From Nepenthes gracilis (lineage: Eukaryota; Streptophyta; Magnoliopsida; Caryophyllales; Nepenthaceae): a stretch of DNA of 64,000 bases. The stretch lies in NCBI GenBank assembly GCA_033239525.1, contig BSYO01000011.1, forward strand, positions 9,577,973 to 9,641,972, read 5' to 3'. The notes under the pieces are model-generated. The model was not told where the DNA came from. It worked only from the letters and a program-made list of their open reading frames with translations, and made no database searches. The translations under genes were made by a program, and so were the position numbers. Each line of letters opens with the position of its first letter. Within the stretch, counting starts at the first letter, position 1. Below, piece after piece: positions 19,948 through 31,492 of this stretch.

Positions 19948-22900
19948 TGATTATGTAATTTTTCTCCCTTTTAATCCAAAATACTTACTTACCAAAAAAA
20001 AAAAAGATTAGTCCATGTCAAAGTCCGCTTGTGAGGATGGATAAGAAAGTAAGCAAATTTAGATGAAAATTTACCATCAGCATTGTCATCCCATCTCACT
20101 GAGTCAGATCTATTGGCGTTGGGAGAATAAGTGGGCATTTTCTCCACAAGACAAGATATTTCGTGATCATATGGATTTGGACATACCCATTGATTGTTTC
20201 TGATAATCGTATGAATTTTAGCATCCCATGGCAACCCCGAGACCAAACGAGTACGATCAGAACTTACCATACTCAGTGGCCCAACGGGTGCCAATTATCA
20301 TGCCACAGAAAAGTATCAGCCCCATCACCAATGGTATGGATGGAGTGAGAGCGCATAAATGGGCGAAGTTTCATAATCTTCCTCCAACTCCACGGTGTTG
20401 ACTCCGGGACTTTAATAGTCCAAATACAGCGGTCTCTTATCCTGTTTTTATGAATCCAAGAGGACCAGACCGACTCAGGATCTTTAGAGATGAGCCTCCA
20501 CAGGAGCTTACATATGAGAGCTTTATTCAGATCCTGCAGGTTCCAAAGTCCCAACCCACCCTCACTCTTAGGGTAGCACACTTCATCCCATGCGACCTTT
20601 GTAGTAAACTTTCCTTCGGAAGATCCAGACCAGAGGAACCGACGAGTGATACATTCTATCAATTTGAGAATGGATTTGGGCAAAATGAAAATTGAGGCCC
20701 AGTAGAGATGAATGGAGGATAGAATAGATGCGACAAGTTACAAACGACCCCCAAATGAAAGCCATCTATTCTTCCAAGATTGAATCCGACGAGTAATGCG
20801 ATCTATAAGAGAAGTACAATCCTTGGAAGAGAGCCTAGTGGTGATCAAAGGCACCCCCAAATAACGAATTGGAAGACTACCCATCTTGAAGCCCAAAAGA
20901 CCAACAATGTCATGATGGATAGAAATGTCCTTTGCACAGATAAATACCTCACTTTTATTCCTATTTGCAGAGAGTCCCGAATACAATTGGAACTCCTCAA
21001 GACAATCCTTAAGAATCCAAATAGAGGTAATATCGGCATGAGAAAAAAGAAGAAGGTCATCGGCAAATGCAAGCATGATTGTTTGAGTCTCATTGCATTT
21101 CCAATGAAATTTGAATTGATCGTTCCTCCTAGCTTTCACTTCAATGATACCATTGAGCACCTCCATAACAAGTACAAATAAATATGGAGAGATAGGATCA
21201 CCTTGTCGCAAGCCTTTGCCCCCCTTGAAAAACCCGATTGCTTCTCCATTGATATTCATAGTATACGAAGGCGTGGTAATGCTTTGCCTAATCCATTCAA
21301 CCATTTGAGGAGGAAACTTCATAAGAGTTAGCATGGTGATAATGAAGTCCCAGTGAACGGAGTCATATGCTTTCATCAGATCGATTTTCATAGTGCACCT
21401 GGGCGGATCATGTCCAAGGTGATACTTATCTGCAGTTCTGAGCGCGGAAGAATATTGTCACTAATTTGACGACCAGCAACAAAGGCCGTTTGGCACTTTC
21501 CAACAAGAGAGGGTAATGTCATCTTTAATCAGTTTGCAATGATCTTTGAGATGGCTTTGTAGATGACATTACAGCATGATATTGGTCGGTAGTCAGAAAC
21601 GGTACGCGGAGACAGCACCTTCAGGATAAGACTAATAATAGTTGTATTCAGTTGTTTAAAAAGTTTTCCGTGATTGAAGAAATCACAGATTGCTTCACAA
21701 ACAGATTGACCTACAACCTCCCATGAAGCCTTAAAGAATTTTGAAGAGAAACCGTCCGGGCCAGGTGCTCTATCATTAGCAATCGTGAATATCGCTTTTC
21801 GAATCTCCTCCTCAGTAACTGGACCAATGAGTGTGCTAGTTAGACATTCCGGAATAGTGTGATGGATGTAAGGCCGAATCCACGATACATCAATCGTGCC
21901 ACCCGTACGTCCCGATCCAAGTGCCTTCTTGAAATGATCCACAACCAATTTATGGACAGCCTCAGTTCCAATGGTCGGGTTCCCAGTCTCGTCAAGCAGG
22001 GAAATAATTTTGTTCCGATTATTGTTACCATTAATGGTCTTGAAAAAGAATTTTGTGCACCGGTCCCCCTCTTTAAGCCATCTGGTCTTAGCTTTTTGTT
22101 GAAAGAATTCAGCTTCCTTTACCAGGGCATCATGGTAAGCCTTCCTACATGAGGATTCCTTATGTGAACAACCAAGTGGTGAAGGGAGTTGACCTTGAAC
22201 TTCCTCCAATTTTTTCCTGGTCCGCAAGACTTCGTCATGGATATCGCCTTCCTGAAAATTTAGAGTTTTCAGTGCATACTTCGTGCTTTTGAGCTTTGAC
22301 ACCAGACGAAACATAGGGGTACCTCTCACAACATCAACCCAGACATCTTTTACTACTTGGTGAAATCTTGGGGAATTGGTGAGAAAATTATTAAATCGGA
22401 ACATCCCATGATTTCGACTTCGGTCATCAGACGGGAAAAGAATGCACGGAGAATGATCAGACAGTCTGGGAGGTGGGAAGGTTGCTTTGGCCCTTCTGAA
22501 GTGATCCATCCAATGCCCATTGGCCACAACTCTATCAAGTTTCCAAAAAATTCGATTTGGAGGATCCCGCCCATCATTCCATGTATAGTGCATACCATCG
22601 TGGCACACATCCTCAAGGTCACAGTCTCGGAGACAGTTGTCAAGTTCTAATGAACTTCTTTGGTGCCAAATACAGCCAAGGGCCTCGGATGGAGACCGAA
22701 TTGCATTGAAATCTCCAAGCGTAGCCCAGGGAAGATCACCTGGGAAGGAAGCCACCTAGGAAGATCAAAATCAGTTACTCCCGAATCCACAGAAGTAACT
22801 CAGCAAAACAAAAGCGTCCGAGCTGATTCAGCTCCTCTAGACCGCAGCTCCATTATCAATCTTCACAAAAAACAGGATGGCATCAACCAGCAATGGGAGG

Positions 22901-24109
22901 AAACCTTAAGCTGAGACCCAATGACGGTGCATTCTGCAGCTAGGACTCGACTGCATCTAATTCCAGCTTGATGGCCAGCATCATCAGTAAATTGACAACA
23001 GCATTTGCTGAAGACCAGCATAAAAGGAGGACAGAGGGCACTAGCAACTGCTGCCATTCATCCATCAGCATTTGTCGACAACAGCACAAATCAACCACAA
23101 GGGGATCAACACACCACAGCTCAGCCAAACATCCAACGAAGCCCAACAGGCCTTCTAAATCGGTTGGATAGGCGCACCACCAAAATAGCAGCCCGGCCAT
23201 TCACCACATTCAGGAAGTGACCCACAGAGAGCAAACACGGGATCAGCAACAAATGCTGGCAGCACATCCAGAATCTCGGATTCAAGGAAGGGCAAAGGGC
23301 AATTGCAAGCTTACTTTCGGCCACTGCAGTGATCCATTGCAATGGCAGAGGCAGTTTCAACAATGGATTCGGCAGCATGGAAAGGAACTCAAGAGGCTGT
23401 ATTAGCATATTAGCCCTCCCATGCAGATTTTACATCCAAGCCTATAGGATGGAAATGGAGCAGCAGCCTCCAAAATTTACAGCCCATCAATGGGGGTACT
23501 AGTAGCAAGGCTTCACAGCACCGCCAGCTTCAGGAGTTGCTGTTCATCAGCAAAATTCAGCACACTCCACCAGCAATTCAGGATCCATACCCCAACAGCA
23601 ATCAAAGCAACATCAACCCATCTGCTGTCATCAAAAAGCAGCATTTGCTGGAGCCCCACAAACAGAGAATTGAAGCCAATCTCAAAATAAGCAACCAAAA
23701 CCACCTCAGCAAGGACATAAAGCCTACAGAAGCAGTTCGGCTTCAGCCACCTGAATACCCGGAGCACACCTAGAATGATGATACAAATCCAGCCTCATCT
23801 GCCAAGAAGGATAACAGGGCCTTCGAGTAGCTCAGCCAGCAGTTCAGCATCTGCAACTTATGACAGCAAAGCCCTCAACAGACCAATGGGGCAAGGACCC
23901 CATCAACTGAATAGCCAACCGCACTGCCTTAGCACCATGGTGAGAAAAAAACAGCACAGCAGCCATACCATATACAGCACAAGAAAATAGCCCTGTCGTC
24001 ATATCTACTAGCTCCTATTCAAAGCCATACAGAAGCTTCAGCCATGGTCATTGGGCCACTGTAAGACCACCACTACACCAACCGTCGACAATGCGGCAGA
24101 ATAGGCAGG

Positions 24110-26368
24110 CTAAGGGCGAGCACAAGCTCCATAAGTATTGTTAGCCCTTTTGGATATACTGCGTCTACGGGCCTTTGCCCTCTTCCATTCTTTATGTTGC
24201 AAGTCCCCCAACTCCCGAAGAGAGGGAAGATATGTTTGAACCGGCATCTCCGAGGTCACATCCAACGCACGATCCTCACTATCAACTTCCAAAATACGCC
24301 TAGCATGGTCTGATTCAACCAAAAAATATTTTCGAGAGATCCGCTGAATAGATTCGGGAGTGAAATCATCATCATCTACCGACGGACCGGAACCTTGGTG
24401 AATAGGCGGGGCGGCAGGGGGCGCTGGTATAGAGCCAACAGCAAGGGCACCCATAAGCGGCGCAATTACATCCAACGCTGGTTGCTCAGAGGAGACATCG
24501 ACGCCAGAGTCACTGCAGGCCTCCTTACCCTAAGCGTAAGGAGCAGGGGTGCCAGGAAGAGATCCAGCATCATGAACATCCAAAGTCAGAGCAGCCGCAT
24601 CCCCTTCATGGTGTTCGAAGTAGACATCTTTACCAGCGAGGGAATCACTGCAGGGCTTCTCAACAGCACTCCCCTCACTACAAACGATCCCAGACTCAGG
24701 CGCAGCAGGATCCATACAATGCCTGAGGGCAGGAGCTAAATCAGGAGACATATCCTGAGAGTCAACACCAACAAGGGCAGAATTTGGAGGACAGGGCCTG
24801 TTGACAGACTTGGACCTGCATTTAGAATCAAAATGCCCAATCACCTGTGATTCACCATGGGCTGAGTTTTCCAGTGAGTACAGGTGGGATATCCTTACGA
24901 TTGATTCAGGGGTTGAGTCATCAAAACCAAAAACACAGCCATTCACACCAGGATGAGCCTCGGTTGGAGACCCATCTATCTGATCCAGCTCACGAGAGGA
25001 AAAGTCCAGGATATGAAAGGCTCCATCAGGAGCCTCAGAAGAGTAATGGGAATGGCCATCAATGAAGCACGCATCAATAGCTGCCTATACAAGAACAGAT
25101 TCAGCTAAAGGGGAAAGCAGCGAAGTTTCCAGCCCACTAGCTAAGCAAGCGTCAAGGACAGAACTACAAGCCTGCTCAGCCAATACCTGAACAGGGTGGG
25201 ATTTAATGGAGGGAGCAGAACACCCACCCCCATCACCATCAGGAGCCGGAGCCTTAGGCATAGCTGATTGCCCCTTCAATCTGCTCAGATATGTAGAATT
25301 GCTATATGCCGGCTTCGAGTGATAAACAATCTCAACCTCCACCACCTTGGAAGATGCATCAGCACCCGACAGGAGCCGAATTTTTGCTGGTTGATGATCA
25401 CCCCTTCTCATCTCAACACATAACCTGGCCACATGCACCCGGTCCATCTTGGCAGTGTTGGGATCACACAGAATTGGTTTGCCAATCCTACTAGCTATCC
25501 AGCTTAATCCCAAGGGAGTCCAATATTCAATTAGAACATTAGCCAAAGAAATCCACACAGGGAATGACATGAGGGATTCATGATCCAAGTTCAAACCCGG
25601 AGTCCATCTCTTGAGGAAGATAGGAATCTTCCTGAAGGCCCAGGGGCCTCTTGCCAAACAAGTCTCCAAATGAGACTCAGAATCAAACTAAAAGAAATAA
25701 ATTCCTTTGTCATTTACAGCAACGTGATGAAGCCCATATCTTGCCCAAATTTTCCTAGAGATGGCCTTGACTGCCGAAAAGTGGGGAGGAGTTCCATGGA
25801 AAAAGCCCACCAAAGTGGAACCCCAATATTTAGAGCACTGCTGCAAAACCTCAACAGGAGGTGAGAAAGGGTTGTCGATATCAGCCTTAGAAGGAGGAGG
25901 AAAAAATTTAAGGGAGGCAAATGAGCGGTTACCCTTTTCCAAGGAAACTTGATCCCAGGATTTTACGGTAGGATGAACAAAATTAGACTTTATGGGCGAT
26001 CCAGTAGCAGGGATGGAGTTAGAAGTTACCTTGACCGCATCAGTCTTTACAGGCGGCATAGAAACGCGAACGCCCCTATTACCCGATCGCAGCGAGCAGC
26101 AACAGTGGACACCAGTACCTTCTATGGGGGGGCAAGAAGAGATAGCCGGCGCCGGTGGGTTACATTTGTCAGCACCCAAAGCCTTAGCCTTCGCTAAGAA
26201 GCTGGCGTCAGGGCCATAAGGGGTGGCCAGAGAGTGCACGAGCAAAGGCGAGAAGTCATCCTCGACACTCTGATGCTTTGCCTGCTGAATAGAATGAGAA
26301 GGAACAGGAAGAACAAGGGAGACAAGGTCCGAGGGCGGATCAGAGGGAACCCCCAATAGTCCGGCCAT
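24110..26368 (-). pseudogene. LINE ORF1 of element K (DUF4283), broken
   Basis: The start is ATG at 26368 (MAGLLGVPSD) inside the palindrome CCGGCCATGGCCGG. The first frame runs to 25688 and carries the domain start (GSTLVGFFHG, ISRKIWARYGLHHVA). After a stop it continues as 25669-25085 (GPWAFRKIPIFLKRW, FPVWISLANVLIEYW, GLSWIASRIGKPI). The C-terminal part continues in 24946-24530 and 24475-24110, ending with the basic KRAKARRRSISKR. The zinc-knuckle position (near VVEVEIVYHSKP) has no Cys cluster, unlike elements A and C. Stops at three places make it non-functional. Confidence 0.8.
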
Positions 26369-26374
26369 GGCCGG
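26361..26374 (-). promoter_or_regulatory. Palindromic ORF1 start, element K
   Basis: The perfect 14-base palindrome CCGGCCATGGCCGG has the ORF1 ATG at its centre. The same palindrome is at 782-795 (A) and 4342-4355 (B), and with one mismatch at 11107-11120 (C). Confidence 0.6.
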
Positions 26375-26570
26375 CGTCGGCGCCGCCAGAGCCGGGCGAG
26401 CGGCAAGTTTGATTTCGAGTTTGAAATCTTAGAGAGAAGAGAGAGTTTCTCTCTCTTAGAAGGACCTCGTAAATTTCCAGGGCAAGCAACAAAGGAGTTA
26501 GAAAAGCAGGAGATAATACCAGGAGCTTTATGGGACCCTAGTGAAGGGCAGCCTATCTCAACCTATCTCA

Positions 26571-29216
26571 ACGCACATATGTATTGCTTTTAAATTGTGA
26601 ATTAGTCAAAAACAGATATTAGTTACACATTTTTCCTAATGATTTTTCTTCACATCATTATAATATTGCTACTTCAATTTTGTCAATAAATTAGTAGAAC
26701 AAAATGTTTTTAGTCATAGAATATATTAGATGATAAAGTAAATGTTATCATCAAATTTAAATGTTGATTAAAAAAAATTATACTTTTAACCTGTCTTTTA
26801 CTCTCTGTTTTTCTTTCTTCTCCTTCTCACTGGTGGTGCACTTCTCTCTTGTTCCTTCACCCCTGGATTTTCCCTCCTTGCACTTTACTGTGCTCGGATG
26901 CTTTCTTTCACTCTCACACTCACAACAGCTCAGCTCTTCAACCCACTGTTCAGCATGCCCAGCATGCATATATATGGTGGTCTGCCCAGAGGCCTTCAAC
27001 CATAGGCAGGTTGAGTGTGGTTAAATGTCTGCCACCTGCTCTACAACCTGCCAACAACTTTATCAACCAACTCTGCAACCTGCCGCCTGCACAGACGCTG
27101 CATGTGCAGCAGGTCTGCCACCTGCTCTACCGTCCAACAACTTGTTGCCAGCTGTCCACGACATCTTCAATCGTTGCTACAGTCAAGTTCTTTGGCCGTC
27201 TGTGCCCATTGGCTATCACAAAAGTCTTCCGGCGTTCATTGGCTGATTCTATACCAGTAATACCAACTGGTAAATTCTTCCTTCCCATTCGGTCAACATG
27301 TGACCAGCAATCCAAAGGCGCTCCAATATTTTCTACTATGAAAATACTATCAGGAAATCCTCTCTTGATTTCCTTTCCGGCCTTAGTCGGTCAACCTTCC
27401 ATTGACCGGATCCACAGTCATCCGGTAAACCCTCCGTTGACCGTCTCCTGCTGTCATCCGGTCAACTTTTCTTGTTGACCGTCTTCAACATTCATCCAGT
27501 CAACTCTCCGTTAACCGTCTTCAGCACCATCCGGTCAACCTCCCCGTTGACCGGATTCCACTGGTTGTCTGGCGGTCAAACTCCATTGACCGTTTTTGCC
27601 TTCCAGCCGGTTAACATACATTGACCGGCTAATGTACCCTGATGACAAACTAGTTTGTTGAAATCACCCATAAGTGAGTGACTATATTCCAACAACAACA
27701 ATGTTCCTTCCATCTATTATGACTAGAAAAAGGTTAGATAGAGATACTCATCATCTATTGGAAGTTTTACATGCCACCTCATTTTCATTTGCATCGCCAA
27801 AGTGCTGATTTGGCAATTTTCCGTAATGGTAGGTGTAACAATGAACGTGCCAGTGTTGTTTTTCCTTCACAAATACTCATTCTTTTAATATTAGTACATA
27901 ACTAAATTTTTTTTAAAAAAAACTTATTTAAAAAAAAATGTTCCTTGACTCTTTTTTGAGTTTTTGAAATATATTTAAATTAAAAATTTTAATAAAAAAA
28001 AAACTCTATCTTTTTAGCTTTTTAATTAAAAAATAAATAAATATAAAAATATTTTCTATTTTTTTTTTCCAGAAAACACACACGGATATTCAATACTCAC
28101 AAACCCTAAAATTTGTGAGTTCGTGAGTTTGTAGTTCTGTTCCAAGCTCGACTGATGATGCCTGTAATTCACCTCCAACATTTATACTTGAACTTAAAAT
28201 ATCTAATTTTAGGAGATTTACAGTTTAAATGATTGTTTTGCTCCCAGAGATAGGGAGAGAGTGTCATATAAAGACTTGAGGCATTTGAGCTTCCAAATGC
28301 ATTCAATCATCAAAAAAAATAATTTAACATTCGAGAATTTTTTTATCCGTTATGATCGATTTCGTTATTAGAACAAAAGTACTAATCTAATCATCGAGTC
28401 CTTTTTGTCTATTGGATAGGTTTTAATCTACTAAATTAATTTTATAAGCTTGATTGCTCCAAAAATAATAAATAGTCCTTCAACTTTGGAATGTGCCGAC
28501 AATAGTATTTTGGGTTAATGAAATTATTTATATGGGGACTAATCTTTATGTATAAATAAATTGTGATTCATTAATTTTTTGAGGAAATAAAATAAAATTT
28601 ATGTTACGCAAGTCATTGGCTTACCAAGATAGGTAAAACCATTTCGGAGTTTGAAAAATATTTAAGTTAAAATGTCAAGGAGAGTTGTCGGATAACAAGA
28701 TAGAAATCGTCCATTCCTATAAACCAATATTTACATATTTATATAAATATAGGAGGATCTATTTGGAAAGTAAAAAAAGTTTTGACATCTTTTTATCTAT
28801 AAAACACTTTTGATGTGAAAATATAGAGGCAAAAAACTGAACTTTAAATGAAAAAAAAAAAATAGTAGACATACAAAGTGCCAAACAAATTGACTTATTT
28901 GAAAAAAAAAAAAAAAAAAAACATTGTTTCTTAGAGGATCTATCTCATGTCGGTATTATACAGTTCCACTCAATAATTTACATTTTATAATCATTATTTA
29001 TTTATATTAATAAACCTCCTAATCAATTTGATTATAGTTTACTTCATGATGATCATTTGTAGAGAGTTTATATTCCCAATTATTGATAAAACAATTCATT
29101 GATTTGGATGAGATCTAATATAAATCCAACTTTCAACTCACTTGCTAGGATCTAGACAATCCGATAGAACCACACAATTCCTTTCTTCTCGACAATCCAC
29201 AAGGAGAACAAAAAGC
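26571..29216. other. AT-rich spacer without a recognisable gene
   Basis: It is mostly AT-rich with many homopolymer runs. Bases 26800-27640 are more GC-rich and contain repeated CCACCTGCTC/CTACAACCTGCC words followed by the inverted-repeat array at 27385-27640. ORFs here have no recognisable domain and look like chance. It is probably old, decayed repeat DNA. Confidence 0.6.
27385..27640. repeat. Seven-copy array of CGGTCAAC...GTTGACCG inverted repeats
   Basis: Seven units of about 36 bases each carry CCGGTCAAC, a 4-8 base spacer and GTTGACCG, that is, a short hairpin. The inter-unit stretch resembles TCTTCAGCATCATC. Each arm contains the core TTGAC(C), the W-box recognised by plant WRKY factors, in opposite orientations. 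Units 1, 4, 6 and 7 have one or two changed bases. Confidence 0.75.
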
Positions 29217-29221
29217 ATTAC

Positions 29222-29668
29222 TTACGAACCTTTAATTATTTTCTTTTCTCATTTTCTCCTTGGTTTGTTTGGTTTGTTTCCTTAAAGAATCCCGTTCCTG
29301 GTTCCCCGTTTTCTGTTACAAGACCCCCGTTCCCGTCCCGTATATAGTTACTGTTACACGTGAATGGAGGCAAGGAAGTGGTTACTGCCCCCCCGTGGAA
29401 GATTGTCCCGTTTCCCGTTTTCCTAATTCCCCGTTCCCGTATATAATTGTGGCCACTGTTATGATGAAGCAAGGAATTAATACTCTCTTTTTACCTCTCT
29501 CTCTCTCTTGCGTCTTCCTCTCCTCTCTGTTCTAATCTCCCTCTTCCCTCTCCCTTTTCCCTCTTTTCCCTCTTTCCCAGCACAAATCGGCCGCATCTCT
29601 CCTCTGCAGATCTCTGCTCCCGTCACATTCTCTTCATTATCGCCGGCGACTACATGGAGATTGTATCA
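29222..29668 (+). repeat. 5' LTR
   Basis: It runs from TTACGAACC to GTATCA. It contains several CCCGTT(C) words, TATATAG near 29341 as a possible promoter element, and a long CT-rich stretch (29480-29600). The upstream TG expected at an LTR start is not present here (AC instead). Confidence 0.85.
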
Positions 29669-31492
29669 AATGGTGCTTTCATTGAGAGAAATGCAAAGGA
29701 GGTCGAAGCACAAGCTCTCGAAGCGCTCGAGAGGTCTGTCGCCGCACTGCCCAACGAGATGAAGGCTCTCCGGCGAGCTACCGACCGATTCGGTGCCCGC
29801 ATGTCCACCGCGGTTTCACAAGCCGAACAAATCGGGTCGACCTGCACCAATCTCCACTCATCCATGGCGGAACTCCGCAACTCCATCCACCGCCTCGAGC
29901 AAGACACTAGACGGTCAGTAAACACTTCGCTTCCTGTAGCTTCCTCTACGATGGCTTCCCATCCTTCCGTTTCTCTTCCTGTCATCTCTTCCCTCACTGG
30001 TTCCGTACCACCACCACCCGATCCTCAAATCGCTATTTCTGCTCTCAGCCCCGAACAAATTTCAACTACACGTTTCTCGCCGTCTTCAACTTCATCACCA
30101 ATTTCGGCTTCCACCTTTGCAAATTTTCCTTACACTTCCATTACTTCGAGCACGGCGTCAGTACCATCGCCTGCTGCTCGAATCGTTTCCTCTTTCTCTA
30201 CTATCACACCAATTCAAACCACTCACACGGACATTTTCCCTCCCTTGAACCAAATCCACCTACCACAGCCTAACACATCCACCACTAAACTAATTCTCCC
30301 ATCCCTCACTGAGAGTTTGCCGTCCGTGGCCCGAATCGAACAACAACAAAGCGACCAATGGGCTGTGAAATTGACGGGTCTGGCTAGCCTTGGTGGAGAT
30401 GATGAGGCGCCGCAGCCGAAAGAATCGACTCTTGCTCAAGCATCTCTGTCCGTGATTTCCTTGGTTCTTCCAACGTCTGAGAAAAGCATGTTGGATTCTT
30501 GTGGACAGCCCTGCTCGTGTGGAAAGAATCGACAATGGCTCCTCTACTCTCTGCATTGTCCTGCTCCATCACCTCGGTTCATTCCCTCTCGGTCCAACTG
30601 TAGCGCAGGACCGAGGTCCTACTGTAGCTCAAGCCGGGATTCTTTCCATCTGCAACCACGAGCGCTGCACGCACCATCGTTTCTTCAACGACAAGTACTG
30701 CGCACACCAAATTGGGGCATCGAGCAAAGTCTTATTAACCGGCAAGTTCACCTCCATGCCTTGACAATTGGACAGGTAAAATTGATAGTCACTCTAGCAG
30801 ATGAACTGTCTATCATTCCACGGCTTCATCATGAAGCTTTTCCAGAAGGGGTGCACCTGGAGACAGCAACCCTATTTGATGACACCTCTTGGAAGATTTT
30901 GGTGGTTTTGGCCGAGGCCTCGGACGGAGCCACAAGACGTTGCAACCACCCAAGCAACTTGCCGACTACATTTCAATTTACAATTGAATTACTGGCTTGG
31001 CGTTCATATAACCACATATGTTTCCGGTTAGTGTTGCTTCTAATTGCCGAGAATCTTCTGTTTTGCCGGGATGTTTCTGTTCTGCCGCATGTTGCCCAAT
31101 TAGTTTCAATTGCCAATTCTTATTGTGACCTTCCCTTTGTCTTTGAGATGTTACTACCAATCCCAAGTGTTAGGACGGGAATGATCTGGAAGACTGAGGA
31201 AGTAGTTGTGCTCTCGGAGTCAAAAACCGGGGTGGCAACCTCTATATTTTTTTCATCCTTGATGCAACCTAATTATGACAGAATTCCCCCTCAAAATGCA
31301 ATATGGCATTTCCCATCACTTGTGCTGCTTAGGTGGTGCGATGATGTGCAGACTGTCCCATGTCATGCTATTAGAGGCATGAGGAGCGACATTGATCCTG
31401 TGCACAATGTGCTGAACCTGTTGTGGAAACTAATAACCACTACTACTCTAGAAAAAAAGGGTTATCAGACGCTGTGGAGGTTCTCCTCTTAA
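29654..31492 (+). CDS. Long chimeric ORF with gag-like N-terminus
   Basis: An uninterrupted 612-codon ORF starts 15 bases before the end of the 5' LTR. The real initiator may be a later Met (for example near residue 36, MKALRRATDR), because the first ATG lies within the LTR. Residues about 10-90 are charged and helical (coiled-coil-like, with EVEAQALEALERSVAAL), as in gag N-termini. Residues 90-220 are a low-complexity Ser/Thr/Pro region. The rest is not recognised and may be fused foreign sequence; a stretch near residues 570-590 (GMRSDIDPVHNVLNLLW) looks protein-like. No CCHC knuckle is present. A long intact frame in a young element suggests it may be translated, but this is not shown. Confidence 0.5.
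   Translation: MEIVSNGAFIERNAKEVEAQALEALERSVAALPNEMKALRRATDRFGARMSTAVSQAEQIGSTCTNLHSSMAELRNSIHRLEQDTRRSVNTSLPVASSTMASHPSVSLPVISSLTGSVPPPPDPQIAISALSPEQISTTRFSPSSTSSPISASTFANFPYTSITSSTASVPSPAARIVSSFSTITPIQTTHTDIFPPLNQIHLPQPNTSTTKLILPSLTESLPSVARIEQQQSDQWAVKLTGLASLGGDDEAPQPKESTLAQASLSVISLVLPTSEKSMLDSCGQPCSCGKNRQWLLYSLHCPAPSPRFIPSRSNCSAGPRSYCSSSRDSFHLQPRALHAPSFLQRQVLRTPNWGIEQSLINRQVHLHALTIGQVKLIVTLADELSIIPRLHHEAFPEGVHLETATLFDDTSWKILVVLAEASDGATRRCNHPSNLPTTFQFTIELLAWRSYNHICFRLVLLLIAENLLFCRDVSVLPHVAQLVSIANSYCDLPFVFEMLLPIPSVRTGMIWKTEEVVVLSESKTGVATSIFFSSLMQPNYDRIPPQNAIWHFPSLVLLRWCDDVQTVPCHAIRGMRSDIDPVHNVLNLLWKLITTTTLEKKGYQTLWRFSS

Larger units (their letters stand above)
14879..20005 (+). mobile_element. 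LINE I with ORF2, 5'-truncated, inserted into LINE H
   Basis: A 17-bp TSD (gattagtcaatgtcaag at 14862-14878; 20006-20022 differs at two positions) proves insertion into the H coding region. Copying stopped at the linker between endonuclease and reverse transcriptase, so the insertion starts at the equivalent of IPGIPMFK. A 3' UTR of about 2.3 kb (17700-20005) holds a (TAA)n tract at 17729-17751. It ends with a double hairpin (19885-19947), TTTTAATCCAAAATACTT, ACTTACC and A12. It is the innermost and therefore youngest of the four-level minus-strand nest. Confidence 0.9.
14443..22755 (-). pseudogene. LINE H ORF2: endonuclease (part), reverse transcriptase, zf-RVT
   Basis: Frames in order on the minus strand are 22755-21529, 21391-20738, 20683-20273, 20294-20008 and, across LINE I, 14877-14443. 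The first frame opens in the C-terminal half of an APE-type endonuclease, with GDFNAI near residue 17 and SDHSP near residue 100. Reverse transcriptase motifs follow: PGPDGFSSKFF, DYRPISCCNVIYK, KIDLMKAYDSVHW, GLRQGDPISPYLF and the catalytic FADDLLLF. The last piece has the Cys/His cluster CILCDSADENHEHLFFSC and ends near AATVYFIWKERN. Frameshifts, stops and the LINE I insertion make it inactive. The enzyme in this family nicks target DNA and primes reverse transcription there. Confidence 0.9.
13483..22764 (-). mobile_element. LINE H with ORF2, 5'-truncated, interrupted by LINE I
   Basis: An exact 16-bp TSD, tcaaaatcagttactc, lies at 13467-13482 and 22765-22780. Its own sequence is 22764-20006 and 14878-13483, about 4.1 kb. 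It begins inside the endonuclease domain, runs through reverse transcriptase and the C-terminal zinc-binding region, then a roughly 0.95-kb 3' UTR containing the A-tract repeats at 13985-14375. It ends with a double hairpin (13597-13535), CTTACTTACC and A8. ORF1 and the start of ORF2 were never copied (5' truncation). Confidence 0.85.
13237..26454 (-). mobile_element. LINE element K, ORF1-only, interrupted by LINE H
   Basis: Its own sequence is 26454 down to about 22781 and 13482 down to 13237. It starts with a GAGAGAAA/TTCTCTC hairpin (26429-26458), then ORF1 (26368-24110), a 3' UTR, and ends with the double hairpin (13366-13302), ACTTGCTTACC and A16. The short TSD cttagaag flanks it at 13229-13236 and 26455-26462. 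H inserted into its 3' UTR, using the 16-bp TSD tcaaaatcagttactc. No ORF2 follows ORF1. Confidence 0.75.
11722..26570 (-). mobile_element. LINE element G, outermost minus-strand copy, in fragments
   Basis: G survives as three pieces: roughly 26463-26570 (ORF1 N-terminal part, with residues such as CPGNLRGPSK), 12517-13236 (DUF4283 domain) and 11722-12349 (linker and beyond). It is split by element K at 13236/26455 and by the 133-bp insertion J at 12367-12499. The reading frame before and after K is continuous apart from a stop, which supports the join. The 3' end of G is not recognised; it may be removed or covered by the end of element D at 11721. Confidence 0.55.

Noticed and set aside
26849..27478. 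A 209-codon ORF covering the inverted-repeat region.
   Set aside because: Composition is driven by repeated CCACCTGCTC/CGGTCAAC words; no domain and no homolog recognised.
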